From the NCBI RefSeq assembly GCF_015477775.1, contig NZ_JADLQO010000019.1, positions 1-64,000 of the forward strand: a stretch of 64,000 nucleotides of DNA, in the 5' to 3' direction. Below the pieces are notes generated by a model. It had not been told where the DNA came from and made no database searches. It worked only from the letters and a program-made list of their open reading frames with translations. A program made the position numbers and the translations under genes. Shown piece by piece: positions 34,526-42,951 of this stretch. Within the stretch, counting starts at the first letter, position 1; each line of letters opens with the position of its first letter. The DNA comes from Nocardia abscessus (lineage in GTDB: Bacteria; Actinomycetota; Actinomycetes; Mycobacteriales; Mycobacteriaceae).

Positions 34526-35143
34526 ATGTTGCCCATGGCGCAAGAAGATGGTGAATTGGACAGCCTCGTACGCAAACGCATCCGCGCCTTACGTGTGGCG
34601 CAGGGCTGGTCCCTCGAAGAACTGGCCACCCGCGCGCACCTGAGCCAGTCCAGCCTCTCCCGCATCGAGAACGGCCAGCGGCGGCTGGCGCTCGATCAGC
34701 TGGTCACCCTCGCCCGCGCGCTGGACACCACGCTGGATCAGCTGGTGGAGACCGCCGCCGACGATGTCATCATCAGTCCGATGATCGACGCCGCGCACGG
34801 TCTGATGCGCTGGTCGATCAAGGGCGAACCGGGCATGAGCGTCGTGCGTCAGCGGATGACCGAACCCCCGCCGGACAATCCCGCCCGCATGCGCGCGCAC
34901 CCCGGCCGGGAGTGGCTGGTCGTCCTGTCCGGCACCGCGATCCTCATGCTGGGCCACCGGCGGTTCCGCGTCGAGACCAACCAGGCTGCCGAGTTCCCCA
35001 CCATGCTGCCGCACGCCATCGGCACAGAAGGCGGCCCGTGCGAAATCCTCGGCATCTTCGACCGCGACGCCCGCCGAGGCCACCAACGCGACAGCGAGGG
35101 AGAGCAAAGCGAGGACCGCGCAGGCGATGGCTCGTGCACCTGA
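34526..35143 (+). CDS. XRE-family regulator with C-terminal cupin domain
   Basis: 205 residues from ATG 34526. The HTH is RKRIRALRVAQGWSLEELAT followed by AHLSQSSLSRIENGQRRLAL. The second half is a cupin: HPGREWLVVLSGTAILMLGH, then the strand RFRVETNQAAEFPTMLPHAI. This architecture usually senses a small molecule through the cupin. It is divergent from the reductase/MFS genes with 84 bp between the starts, so it probably controls them. Confidence 0.85.
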   Translation: MLPMAQEDGELDSLVRKRIRALRVAQGWSLEELATRAHLSQSSLSRIENGQRRLALDQLVTLARALDTTLDQLVETAADDVIISPMIDAAHGLMRWSIKGEPGMSVVRQRMTEPPPDNPARMRAHPGREWLVVLSGTAILMLGHRRFRVETNQAAEFPTMLPHAIGTEGGPCEILGIFDRDARRGHQRDSEGEQSEDRAGDGSCT

Positions 35144-35241
35144 TCGCGCAGCCGAGCACTTGCGTGTGCGGCACTCTCGACAACCCAATGCTTGCGCATA
35201 CTGGGAGATTACTTGCTATTTACGCATGGCGTCATAGCGTG

Positions 35242-36111
35242 ATGGACATGGCCCACACACATTCGAGCAGAACCCACCACGCGACCACCCATGTCGCGGA
35301 CTCCAACGGCCAAGTCGAGATCCTCGATCTGGATGCGGAAGTCCTCGCCGAGTACACCACCGCTATCGCGGCATGGCTGCCCGTCCAGGCTGCGCCACGC
35401 TCAATCGTGGACCTGGGCGCCGGCACGGGCGCCGGAACGTTCACCCTCCTCGCGCACTTTCCTGACGCGCATGTCACTGCGGTCGACTCCTCCGTCGAAC
35501 ACCTCCGCCGACTACGCGATAAGGCCTGTGCCACCGGGGAACTCGAGCGTGTGGACACCGTTGCGGCCGACCTCGACGCTGCCGACTGGCCCGACCTCGG
35601 CGCGCCCGACCTGGTCTGGGAGTCGGCCTCGATGCACCACATGGCCGACCCTGTCCGAGCGTTGGGCAAGGTCCACGACGCCCTCGCGCCCGGCGGCCTG
35701 TTCGCCATCGTCGAGCTGGCAGGACTGCCGCGGTTCCTACCAGAGACCAGGCCCGCCGATCGGCCCGGTCTCGAAGAGCGGTGCCATGCCGCGACCGCCC
35801 ACTTCCGCGCCGAGCACGTGTCCCACCGTGGCGCCGACTGGGGTCCGATGCTGACCTCTGCCGGATTCACCGTTGAAGGTGTGCGCACTTTCACCGCCAA
35901 CATCGAGGGCTCGCGGACTCCAGCCGTCGGCCGCTACGCGCTCGCCGTTCTGCAGCGCTTACGCCACGGCGGTGCTGGCACGATCTCCACCGAGGACCTC
36001 ACCGCGCTCGACCGGCTGCTCGATACCGGCAGCCCACACTGCATCCTGCGCCACGACGACCTCGCCCTGCGCACCGAACGCACGGTCTGGGCCGCCCGCC
36101 GCGCCAGCTGA
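35242..36111 (+). CDS. Class I SAM-dependent methyltransferase
   Basis: 289 residues from ATG 35242. SIVDLGAGTGAGTFTLLAHF is motif I, with DLGAGTG binding SAM; VTAVDSSVEHLRRL gives the ribose-binding Asp; DLVWESASMHHMADPVRALG and ALAPGGLFAIVELAG are motifs II and III. Substrate unknown. It follows the XRE-cupin gene by about 100 bp on the same strand; His-rich residues at the N-terminus (HTHSSRTHHATTHV) are unusual. Confidence 0.85.
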   Translation: MDMAHTHSSRTHHATTHVADSNGQVEILDLDAEVLAEYTTAIAAWLPVQAAPRSIVDLGAGTGAGTFTLLAHFPDAHVTAVDSSVEHLRRLRDKACATGELERVDTVAADLDAADWPDLGAPDLVWESASMHHMADPVRALGKVHDALAPGGLFAIVELAGLPRFLPETRPADRPGLEERCHAATAHFRAEHVSHRGADWGPMLTSAGFTVEGVRTFTANIEGSRTPAVGRYALAVLQRLRHGGAGTISTEDLTALDRLLDTGSPHCILRHDDLALRTERTVWAARRAS

Positions 36112-36622
36112 CCAAGTCAGCAACCCGATGGTCCAGCTGGCGACGACCGCGCATGTGCCTGGAGCGGTGGGCCTATCAAACCCCGCCCGCCCCAACGAAT
36201 TCCGTACGAGGTCACCGACGAAGCACGCTTCCGCCACGCCTTTTGCCCGCCTACCGCACCTTCATGCTCACCGCCAGGAACACCTGGAAAAAGGGAACCG
36301 AACGTCCTCGGCAACCCGGCACGCGTGGGCCCATGGTTGCTGTACCTTCCTACCCGACCACACAACCGCCATCTCTTGGCCCGGCCGAGCCGAAAGCCAC
36401 CGGATTCTCTCTCGCCGCGGCGAGGTGCCCTGATCGTAAGGCGGGGCTCGGATGATAATGCGATGCGGCACTTCAAGCTGGTCGATCTGGATGACTGGAC
36501 GCTCTGTCGGGAAAAACATCGGATCGGCGAGATCGAGATCGCTCGAGTGTCGGCCAGGTGTGACGCACCGGGGCGGATGTCCGTCTTTGTGGCGTGTCCG
36601 GTCACGCCGAGGAGCGGGTTAT
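36112..36622. other. Intergenic region without a convincing gene
   Basis: Frames on both strands are Arg/Ser/Pro-rich. A forward frame from ATG 36463 (MRHFKLVDLDDWTLCREKHR) looks briefly protein-like but runs into the end of the opposite-strand SDR gene and has no ribosome binding site. Nothing else is seen. Confidence 0.3.
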
Positions 36623-37363
36623 TCAGCCTTGGCGCGTCGGCCGGATGGTCAGATCCCCGATTTCGACGTCGTCGGGTTGATCGACCGCGAATGCGATCGC
36701 GCGAGCTACCGCCATAGGGTCGATGCCGATATCGGCCATGTTCTTCCTGACGTGCTCATGCAAGGCCGGATCGTCAACGGCATGGTCGATGAACTCGGTA
36801 CGGACGAGGCCCGGGGAAATCGACGTCGTCCGCAACACCCCATCGGTGCTCTCCTGCCGCAAGCCCTCCAGGAGCGTGCGGACCGCGTTCTTCGTTCCGG
36901 CGTACACCGCTTGGGTGGGGACGATTTTCAGGCCGGAAACCGAGAGGACCGTGACGAGGTGCCCGCTGCCCTGGCGGCGGAACACCGGTAGCGCTGCAGC
37001 GATGCCGTGCAGGATTCCCTTGACGTTCACATCCACCATCGCCGACCATCCCTCGGCGTCCAGGTCGGCGATAGGGCTGATTCTGCTGATCCCGGCGTTG
37101 CCCACCAGGACGTCCAACTGCCCGAAGCGCTCGATGGCGAGGGTGACGAGCGAGCGGAGGTCCGCAGGATCGGTGACGTCGACCCGCGCGGCGGCCGCGG
37201 CGCCGCCAGCGGCTTCGATCTCGGCGACCAGCCGGTCGAGCCGGTCGGTGCGTCGGGCGCCGAGGACAACGGCCGCGCCGAGTGAGGCGAGGTGGCGAGC
37301 GGTTGCTTCACCGATTCCGCTGCTGGCGCCCGTGATGGCGACGACCTTGCCGTGAATGGTCAT
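36623..37363 (-). CDS. Short-chain dehydrogenase/reductase
   Basis: 246-residue classical SDR: VVAITGASSGIGEATARHLA is the NADP-binding TGxxxGIG loop, LVGNAGISRISPIA the NAG motif, VLSVSGLKIVPTQAVYAGTK the catalytic Ser and YxxxK, and SISPGLVRTEF the PG motif. Its start lies 28 bp from the divergent TetR frame and just beyond a perfect GGACATATGTCC palindrome, so repression by that TetR protein is likely. Confidence 0.9.
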   Translation of the reverse strand: MTIHGKVVAITGASSGIGEATARHLASLGAAVVLGARRTDRLDRLVAEIEAAGGAAAAARVDVTDPADLRSLVTLAIERFGQLDVLVGNAGISRISPIADLDAEGWSAMVDVNVKGILHGIAAALPVFRRQGSGHLVTVLSVSGLKIVPTQAVYAGTKNAVRTLLEGLRQESTDGVLRTTSISPGLVRTEFIDHAVDDPALHEHVRKNMADIGIDPMAVARAIAFAVDQPDDVEIGDLTIRPTRQG

Positions 37364-37385
37364 GACGATCTCCTCCAGCTAAAGT

Positions 37386-37397
37386 GGACATATGTCC
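37386..37397. promoter_or_regulatory. Palindromic operator half of a pair (TetR/SDR)
   Basis: GGACATATGTCC is a perfect 12-bp palindrome. The possible TetR start ATG at 37392 lies inside it. It shares the GGACA/TGTCC arms with the palindrome centred 33 bp downstream. Confidence 0.7.
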
Positions 37398-37997
37398 GGT
37401 TATCTACCCGACCTTAGCGGACACGTGTCCGCTTCTGTCAAGAGCAGCAGCGAACCACGGCGCGCGGACGCGCAACGCAACCGCGAACGGATCCTTCGAG
37501 CGGCACGAGAACTGATGCACGAGCCGGGAGAGCTGAAGCTCAACGCGGTCGCGAAGGCCTGTGGTATCGGGCAGGGCACGCTGTACCGGCACTTCCCGAC
37601 CCGGGAGGACCTGCTCGCCGAGGTCTACCGCCATGAAGTGGACGAACTGGTTGCCGCGGCGGCTCGCCTGCTGACAACGCACCAGCCGCCGGATGCGTTG
37701 GCGGCGTGGTTCGACCGGGTGGCCGCCTACGCCCGGGTCAAGCGTGATGTGTTCGCCGCCGTCGAGGCTGCGACCTGGCGCGACCTCGCTGCCCACAGTC
37801 TCGGCCCGATCGGTGAGGCGGTGGAACTGCTGCTGGCGGCCGGTCGCTCGGACGGCAGCATCCGCGCCGATACCGAAGCCCGCGACGTCATCGTGCTCAT
37901 CAGCTGGTTGTCGCGGCTCGACGACGCGGAGCTCGACAGTCGCGGACCGCGGTTGCTGTCGATCCTCGTCGACGGACTCCGCACACACCGCCGTTGA
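37392..37997 (+). CDS. TetR-family regulator
   Basis: Up to 201 residues. RNRERILRAARELMHEPGEL followed by NAVAKACGIGQGTLYRHFPT is the TetR helix-turn-helix. The ATG at 37392 lies inside one operator palindrome, and the next palindrome (37417-37432) falls within the first codons. A GTG at 37425, inside the second palindrome, is therefore a plausible real start, giving 190 residues. The ligand is unknown. It is divergent from the SDR gene and almost certainly represses both. Confidence 0.85.
   Translation: MSGYLPDLSGHVSASVKSSSEPRRADAQRNRERILRAARELMHEPGELKLNAVAKACGIGQGTLYRHFPTREDLLAEVYRHEVDELVAAAARLLTTHQPPDALAAWFDRVAAYARVKRDVFAAVEAATWRDLAAHSLGPIGEAVELLLAAGRSDGSIRADTEARDVIVLISWLSRLDDAELDSRGPRLLSILVDGLRTHRR
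37417..37432. promoter_or_regulatory. Second palindromic operator (TetR/SDR)
   Basis: GCGGACACGTGTCCGC is a perfect 16-bp palindrome. Its centre is exactly 33 bp (three helical turns) from that of 37386-37397, with the same GGACA arms, so two TetR dimers could bind the same face of the DNA. Confidence 0.75.
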
Positions 37998-38400
37998 GCG
38001 ACTACGCAGCTGCGCGCTCATGATGTCAGCTGCACGGCGCGCCCTGGCCTGTCCGCTGAGCGAGTAGCCGGGAGACGGCCACTGTCGCAGCGCTTGATAT
38101 AGCAGGCGCGCTCGGAGCGCCAAGTGGCGGTTGACCAGGTGGTTCAGCCGGGCGTCGAGGTACGGCTTGATCTGCTCGACCGCCTGGTGCGGTGACCGGT
38201 CTCCGTTGCAGCATCGCCACTCGAGCGCCGTTGAGGTGCACCGTCCACGCCGGCGCCTGAGCCGCCGCGAGGCCCACCGCACCGACGCCGTTGGTTGCCA
38301 TCCAGCCACGGACCAGCAGTCCCGGCGATGGTGAGCGAGACCATGACGTGCAACGCGTTGTGAGCCGCACGGTGAGGATTTCTGTTGCCGGTGCAGGCGC
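37998..38400. other. Intergenic region, possible minus-strand remnant
   Basis: No intact gene. Two minus-strand pieces look partly protein-like (MATNGVGAVGLAAAQAPAW at about 38302, and EQIKPYLDARLNHLVNRHLA near 38170) but lie in different frames without start or stop context. They may be a decayed gene or chance. Confidence 0.25.
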
Positions 38401-38703
38401 TTACAGACAGGTGGACGGTGCCGCGTGCCATCGCTGGTTGTCGTTGGTGCACCAGCAGGCCACTTCCTGACTGCCGTACTTCTGGCATTTGCCGGTCTTG
38501 TAGTTGTTGCATTTGCATCGTGCTTCGCACCGGCGTGGGTCCGAACAGTCCTCCACCGACACATCCTGCGCCGATCCGCGCGGCCGCGCGTAGGCGGTGC
38601 CGGCCCCGATCTCGGGAAACAGTGCGGTCAGTGCGGTCAGGAATGCACCGCTCGCGGTGGCGATCCCGGCGCGGCGGATGAAGCTTCTGCGAGAGATCGT
38701 CAT
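38401..38703 (-). CDS. Tat-exported Cys-rich small protein B
   Basis: 100 residues. TISRRSFIRRAGIATASGAF carries the twin-arginine S-R-R-S-F motif and is followed by a hydrophobic segment and a cleavage-type end (GAGTAYARP). The mature part of about 60 residues has eight cysteines (EDCSDPRRCEARCKCNNY, GKCQKYG, VACWCTNDNQRW, TCL) and two Trp. An even number of cysteines in a Tat substrate suggests disulfides formed before or during export. It lies downstream of the related protein A and the MauE-like gene, a set resembling methylamine dehydrogenase small subunit and its maturation protein. Function unknown. Confidence 0.7.
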   Translation of the reverse strand: MTISRRSFIRRAGIATASGAFLTALTALFPEIGAGTAYARPRGSAQDVSVEDCSDPRRCEARCKCNNYKTGKCQKYGSQEVACWCTNDNQRWHAAPSTCL

Positions 38704-38900
38704 GACTTGTCGCCCTTTCTGCTGCTGGAAGCGTCCCGACTACCCCGGCGCCCGAGACGGTGCGCCGGTGGTCGGCGGTGACCGCTATGAGGTTGCGTGC
38801 CGCGCCCCCGACCCGGCCGCTTCCCGCGCGCCGCGCACGCGGACCCACCGACGCGGACTGCCGGTACCGGGTGCGGTGGCGCACTGACCCCACGACGGGA

Positions 38901-39200
38901 TCAACCGCCGCACGGGGCGGGGTTCGAGAAATCCTCACAACTGGCGCGTGGGCCGTAATCGCAGCATGACTTACTACCGCTGCACATGTAGGCGTGGGAC
39001 CATGCACCGCCCGAGCCGAGATTTGTGATGGCGTTACACCCACCGCAATACACTCCGTGCGCCCAGGACGTGCATTTGCAGCCGTTGTACTTGCACGCGG
39101 CGTTGGCGACTTCGGGGAAGATCGCGGTTATCGCCGACATGCCGGCGGTGAGGATGGCGGTGATGCCGAGACGACGTAACAGGTCACGGCGTGTGCTCAC
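38901..39200 (-). CDS. Tat-exported Cys-rich small protein A
   Basis: 99 residues from GTG 39200, overlapping the MauE stop by 4 bp (GTGA). STRRDLLRRLGITAILTAGM is a Tat-like signal with twin Arg, then AITAIFPEVANA is the cleavage region. The mature part has ten cysteines (ACKYNGCKCTSWAHGVYCGG, then CNAI, MCSGSKSCCDYG, SCED, PCGG) and two Trp (TSWAH, GAWSH). Size, Tat export, Cys number and linkage to MauE recall the methylamine dehydrogenase light chain, whose two Trp form the TTQ cofactor, but no direct sequence match is claimed. Confidence 0.7.
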   Translation of the reverse strand: MSTRRDLLRRLGITAILTAGMSAITAIFPEVANAACKYNGCKCTSWAHGVYCGGCNAITNLGSGGAWSHAYMCSGSKSCCDYGPRASCEDFSNPAPCGG

Positions 39201-39982
39201 GAGTGGGCCTGCTGAGTCGAGGGCGGTTGGGGGAAGGGCAGATCCGCCGGCTCGCGGGCGTTCAGGTGATGCGGATGGGTGGTCGGGTCGTGGCCCGGCT
39301 CGGTCGCGCGGCGGCGGTAGGCCCCCACGCTCAACGCGGCGACCACGGCGGCGAGCACGGTGACCTGGATGCCCGGTGCGAACCCGGCCAGGGCCGGTCC
39401 GCGCAAACCACCGACCGCGGTCCAGAGCACTGCGGTGATGAGCACCGCGTTGCGGGCCACCACCGGCCACGAGATCAGCGTGCCGACCTTGCCCAGACAC
39501 CCACACGAAACCTGCTGCCCGCGCAGCAGCGCGATCACCACCGCGGCGCTCACCACCGCCAACACGATCGCGGCCGCGACCGCGCCCGCGCGGCCGAAGA
39601 CACCCAGCACATACATCGCGCCCACCACCGGCCACGAGATCAGCGTGCCGACCTTGCCCAGACACCCACACGAAACCTGCTGCCCGCGCAGCAGCGCGAT
39701 CACCACCGCGGCGCTCACCACCGCCAACACGATCGCGGCCGCGACCGCGCCCGCGCGGCCGAAGACACCCAGCACATACATCGCGCCCACCACCAGCTCG
39801 GCCCCGGGCAATCCCCACGCGGCCGGAGCGAGCAGCCGACGCGGCAGCAGCTGGTAGGAGTCCAGCCACTCCAGTCGCCAGGCCATAGTGGTGGCGGCCT
39901 TGGCGAACCCGGCCAACACCAGCAGACCTCCCACACCGCCCCGCACAAGCAGCTCGCAGACGATTCCGATCATCGCCGCCAC
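39197..39982 (-). CDS. MauE/DoxX-like membrane redox protein with an internal duplication
   Basis: 261 residues, mostly hydrophobic. It opens with RGGVGGLLVLAGFAKAATTM, as in MauE/DoxX proteins. The unit VGAMYVLGVFGRAGAVAAAI, its following membrane segment and the loop QQVSCGCLGKVGTLI occur twice in exact copies of 55 residues, so the CGC motif and one or two membrane segments are doubled relative to a normal MauE (about 170-200 residues). MauE is needed for disulfide-rich methylamine dehydrogenase light chain. Coupled by GTGA to Cys-rich protein A, its probable client. Confidence 0.75.
   Translation of the reverse strand: MAAMIGIVCELLVRGGVGGLLVLAGFAKAATTMAWRLEWLDSYQLLPRRLLAPAAWGLPGAELVVGAMYVLGVFGRAGAVAAAIVLAVVSAAVVIALLRGQQVSCGCLGKVGTLISWPVVGAMYVLGVFGRAGAVAAAIVLAVVSAAVVIALLRGQQVSCGCLGKVGTLISWPVVARNAVLITAVLWTAVGGLRGPALAGFAPGIQVTVLAAVVAALSVGAYRRRATEPGHDPTTHPHHLNAREPADLPFPQPPSTQQAHS
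39457..39786. repeat. Perfect tandem duplication, two units of 165 bp
   Basis: 39457-39621 and 39622-39786 appear identical base for base where I compared them (for example the run through CCCACACGAAACCTGCTGCC). The unit is a multiple of three, so the gene frame is kept. Identity means a recent event or an assembly artefact. Confidence 0.85.
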
Positions 39983-40376
39983 CGCCTATCCGGTGACAGC
40001 GAACCTGCACACCCACCGTGATACGGCGTGATGATCGTTTTCGAGAACGGGATATGCACGTGCCCTCCACCTACTATCGACCATGGACCGATACCGCAGA
40101 ACTGAAGTCCCGAACCCGGAGACGGGCCCGGAGGAAACACCGTGACCAGCCCGCCTTATCGCGCGGGCCCAAGAAAGACCATGCGAGAGTATCGGAAACC
40201 GCGCCCGTCAGGTGGTTTCGGGCCACACGTTCAGCCCAACCCCGAACACGGTCGTGGGAAGCCCGGCCCCGGCCGCTCCCATACCCGGCCGCAGCGATGC
40301 GGTCAGGGACGGACGATCATCAGGGCTTGACCGCACTTCCTGACCGTCGTCGGCGCGTCCATTGTTCCGGTGTCGC
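39983..40376. other. Intergenic region, no convincing gene
   Basis: A forward GTG at 40142 behind GGAGGAAA opens a 62-codon, Arg/Pro-rich frame (TSPPYRAGPRKTMREYRKP), coupled by GTGA to a 20-codon frame from 40083. Composition is poor and no family fits, so it is not called. Confidence 0.25.
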
Positions 40377-40832
40377 TCACATGCGGGGGTGTCGAGCGCG
40401 GCCGGTCGCGAATGGGATCGTGATGCGATCGCCGGGTCGGTAGGCTTCGATGGCTCCGAGATGGGTGGTGAGCCCTGCCAGCGTGGTGCGGCGGCTGTGC
40501 CCGCGCGGCTCGCCGACCAGCAGAACTTCGACCGCGCAGTCTCGCACGGTGTCCGTCGCGACGGAGCGGTCGAGGACGGCCACGATGGTGGTGATGGGTT
40601 CGCGTCCGCGGTCGAGGTAGGCCGCTCCGGCGTCGGAGGGCCCGTAGCTCCAGGTCAGGATTTGCGGTCCGGAGCATTCTTTGATGAATGTCCAGCCGCA
40701 GACTCGCAGCATGCTGTCCAGTCCGGCGAACACGCGCATGTCCGACGCGGGCACCGGATGACCGCATCGAGTGCCCAGGGCTTGCATCACCGAAGCGGGT
40801 GGCTGTCGGCGATGCCAGATCTCGGCCTGCAT
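40377..40832 (-). CDS. Hypothetical protein
   Basis: About 151 residues from ATG 40832; the frame is open to a GTG at 40943, but the extra part is Arg-rich. Natural composition includes SDMRVFAGLDSMLRVCGWTF, EPITTIVAVLDRSVATDTV and LVGEPRGHSRRTTLAGL. It looks like a small alpha/beta protein; no motif or family is recognised. No coupled neighbour. Confidence 0.55.
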   Translation of the reverse strand: MQAEIWHRRQPPASVMQALGTRCGHPVPASDMRVFAGLDSMLRVCGWTFIKECSGPQILTWSYGPSDAGAAYLDRGREPITTIVAVLDRSVATDTVRDCAVEVLLVGEPRGHSRRTTLAGLTTHLGAIEAYRPGDRITIPFATGRARHPRM

Positions 40833-40896
40833 AGTCGTGACCAACGCACCCTCACCCCGCGGTATGCGCCGGTCGGAGCCACGCCAGAACCGTCTG

Positions 40897-41271
40897 TCAC
40901 CTCGGCGTGCGGTCTTTGTCTCGTTCGCCCTGGACATGGGCACTCATGCTCGGAGTCTCAGCGTCTGGACCTCGACAGACACGCCCACCGCCGGCGCACC
41001 AGCCCTCAACATCCGGTTCCGACCTCGATGCCGTCCAGCAGCATTCCGCAAACCCGCGACCAAGTGGCGAGGAATCTGAACCGCTCCACAGGTGCGGGAC
41101 GGGGGCGCTGCCGCCGGGCAGGGGGATTGTGTGCTTGGTTCGGCGGCAGCGGCCGTATCCGATTCGGGCGCCGAACACCGGTGGTGACCACCCAGTTGCA
41201 CCCGACAGGGTCGTCGCGCAAGCCAAGCCGACAGTTACCGCCGACACACCGAAAGACACCTGTGACTTCAT
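40897..41271 (-). CDS. Doubtful secreted-protein reading frame
   Basis: The frame begins MKSQVSFGVSAVTVGLACAT, which resembles a signal peptide, but the remaining hundred residues are Gly/Pro/Arg-rich with a shadow-like look. It is the only candidate in the 750-bp stretch before 41682. Low confidence. Confidence 0.2.
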   Translation of the reverse strand: MKSQVSFGVSAVTVGLACATTLSGATGWSPPVFGARIGYGRCRRTKHTIPLPGGSAPVPHLWSGSDSSPLGRGFAECCWTASRSEPDVEGWCAGGGRVCRGPDAETPSMSAHVQGERDKDRTPR

Positions 41272-41681
41272 GTTTCAGGTATGACGGTGGGGAGGGGATC
41301 TAGTATCGCCGTCGTCGCGGGCGCATTCTCCTCGCTCGTGACCCTGCATCAGGACCGGCGTGGCCCACAGCGATGCGCGGCAAGCAAGCCATGGGCATGA
41401 CCGGACCAACGCACACCCCGTGATCCACATATCTCCACGGTGATGGCAGACCCGCCTATCCACAGCGAACCCTTCCGGGGCGGGTCTTCACACCTTTTCC
41501 GCGCCTACCCTGCCAGGTCGTCCCAGCTCAGCACTCGCCCGAGCATCCCCCCATGAACCTCCGGTCGCACATCCGCAGCAAGCGAAGAGGTGTTACTGGC
41601 CGGTAGGGGTGGGTAACGCCGGCAGTGGTGCACCTTTGCGCCGACCCGATGCTGTCGAACACAGAAGGGACGAGATCCATA
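41272..41681. other. Intergenic region upstream of the helical-protein gene
   Basis: No gene is seen. The right end holds AGAAGGGACGAG, the ribosome binding region of the next gene. Confidence 0.3.
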
Positions 41682-42644
41682 ATGAGCACACCAGACACCA
41701 CAACCTTGCTCGCGCAGCTCCGCACTGTGCTGTCGCTGACCAACACCGAGATCCAGGTCGCCGAGACCCGCATCGCCCAGGCCCGCACCGAAGCGGTGCG
41801 CCGAGAGCTGTCGGAGAACACCGACAACGCCCGCGCCCGCGCCGAGGCCATCGAGGCCACCATCCGCGAGCTGGGTGATGTGCCGGAGCTGGTTGGTCCG
41901 TTCCTCGGCCAAGCTGCCGCCGCGGTCAAGGCGATGGTCGAGCAGGCTCTGCCGTTCGACGAGGCCCTGCTCGGTGACCTGGCTCTCGAACACCAGCTGG
42001 TCGACCGCGCCCGCTACATCAAAGCCCTCGCCACCTCCGCTGGACTGCGTGAGGTGGTGGCGTTGGCGCAGCGGTTGATCACCGCGCATTCGGCCACCGT
42101 CGACTGGCTGACCACCGTCCTGGCCGAGGACGCCCTCGGTGGGCCGGCCGCGCTGCGCCGCACCCCCTTGCAGGCCGCTGCGGGGACGGCGGTGAAGCTG
42201 TTCAACCTCCCGGTCAGCTGGTCGACCCGCGGGCTGGATCGGGCGTTGGACACCGTGCGTGCCAGCACACCCGCACTCGGTGAACTGCTGGCCCAAGGCG
42301 CACGCGCCGGGGATGTCGCTGTCAAGACGCTGTCTGCTTCCCGCGATGCCGCGTTGGAGACCGCTGAGCAGGTCACCCGCCGCGAAGGCGCCGACACCGC
42401 CGCCGACGCGCTGCGGTCGATCCGCAGCAGCACCGGCGTGCTCGAGCCCGACGAGCTGCCCGTCGACGACTACGAATACCTCAATGTTTCCCAAGCCGTC
42501 GCCGCGGTCAAGGAACTCACCGCCTCCGCCGACATCCGCGCGATCGTCGCCTACGAGGAAGCCCACAAAAACCGCCACGGCGTCGTGTCCGCCGCCCAAA
42601 CCCGCCTCGCGGCCATCGCCCAAGAAGTCGCCGGACTCACCTGA
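41682..42644 (+). CDS. Conserved all-helical protein of unknown function
   Basis: 320 residues from ATG 41682, preceded by GAAGGGACGAG. It is almost entirely helical and Ala/Glu-rich (ETRIAQARTEAVRRELSEN, AEQVTRREGADTAADALRS), with a final ACIVAYEEAHKNRHG-like stretch AIVAYEEAHKNRHGVVSAAQ. No membrane segment or signal peptide. A truncated, frameshifted copy of its C-terminal half lies at 3226-3711 on the other strand. The two copies keep the last 60 residues almost identical, which points to recent duplication or a mobile context. No function assigned. Confidence 0.7.
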   Translation: MSTPDTTTLLAQLRTVLSLTNTEIQVAETRIAQARTEAVRRELSENTDNARARAEAIEATIRELGDVPELVGPFLGQAAAAVKAMVEQALPFDEALLGDLALEHQLVDRARYIKALATSAGLREVVALAQRLITAHSATVDWLTTVLAEDALGGPAALRRTPLQAAAGTAVKLFNLPVSWSTRGLDRALDTVRASTPALGELLAQGARAGDVAVKTLSASRDAALETAEQVTRREGADTAADALRSIRSSTGVLEPDELPVDDYEYLNVSQAVAAVKELTASADIRAIVAYEEAHKNRHGVVSAAQTRLAAIAQEVAGLT

Positions 42645-42951
42645 GCTCGATCGAACCAGCCTGCGGTGAAGGTGCTCTACCTGGTCCACCCGCGACCGCC
42701 GCAACAACTGCCCCCACGTCGTCGGACACACCCCCGCCTGGAAACGTGCCCTGCAGCAGTTCGCCCTGATCTACGGCGACCGCATCACCGACTACACCGA
42801 TAGATAGAATCAGGACCGATCGCCTTCACCCACAAGGGTTCTGGTTCTTACACTCCGCTGCCGGGCAACTCGGGGCGTGTGTTGCGGCCTTCCGGCCTTC
42901 CGGGCCATGTGCGGCGACCCGGTGACGTTGCGGACGGCGAGGAAGCTCCGG
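42645..42951. other. Short intergenic stretch with a possible coding scar
   Basis: A forward frame near 42740-42805 reads AWKRALQQFALIYGDRITDY and stops, resembling the end of a longer protein but without any start. It may be a gene scar. Nothing else is seen. Confidence 0.25.

Noticed and set aside
38144..39043. Minus-strand frame of 299 codons over Cys-rich protein B
   Set aside because: Different frame from the Tat protein; Arg/His-rich; includes no domain.
40083..40330. 20-codon frame coupled to a 62-codon frame by GTGA overlap
   Set aside because: Good ribosome binding site but poor composition and no family.
40362..41303. Forward frame of 313 codons
   Set aside because: Arg/Ser/Pro-rich, opposite a better minus-strand gene (40377-40832).
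42660..42810. Possible end of a DUF2252-like or transposase protein (WKRALQQFALIYGD)
   Set aside because: Too short to identify; no start.
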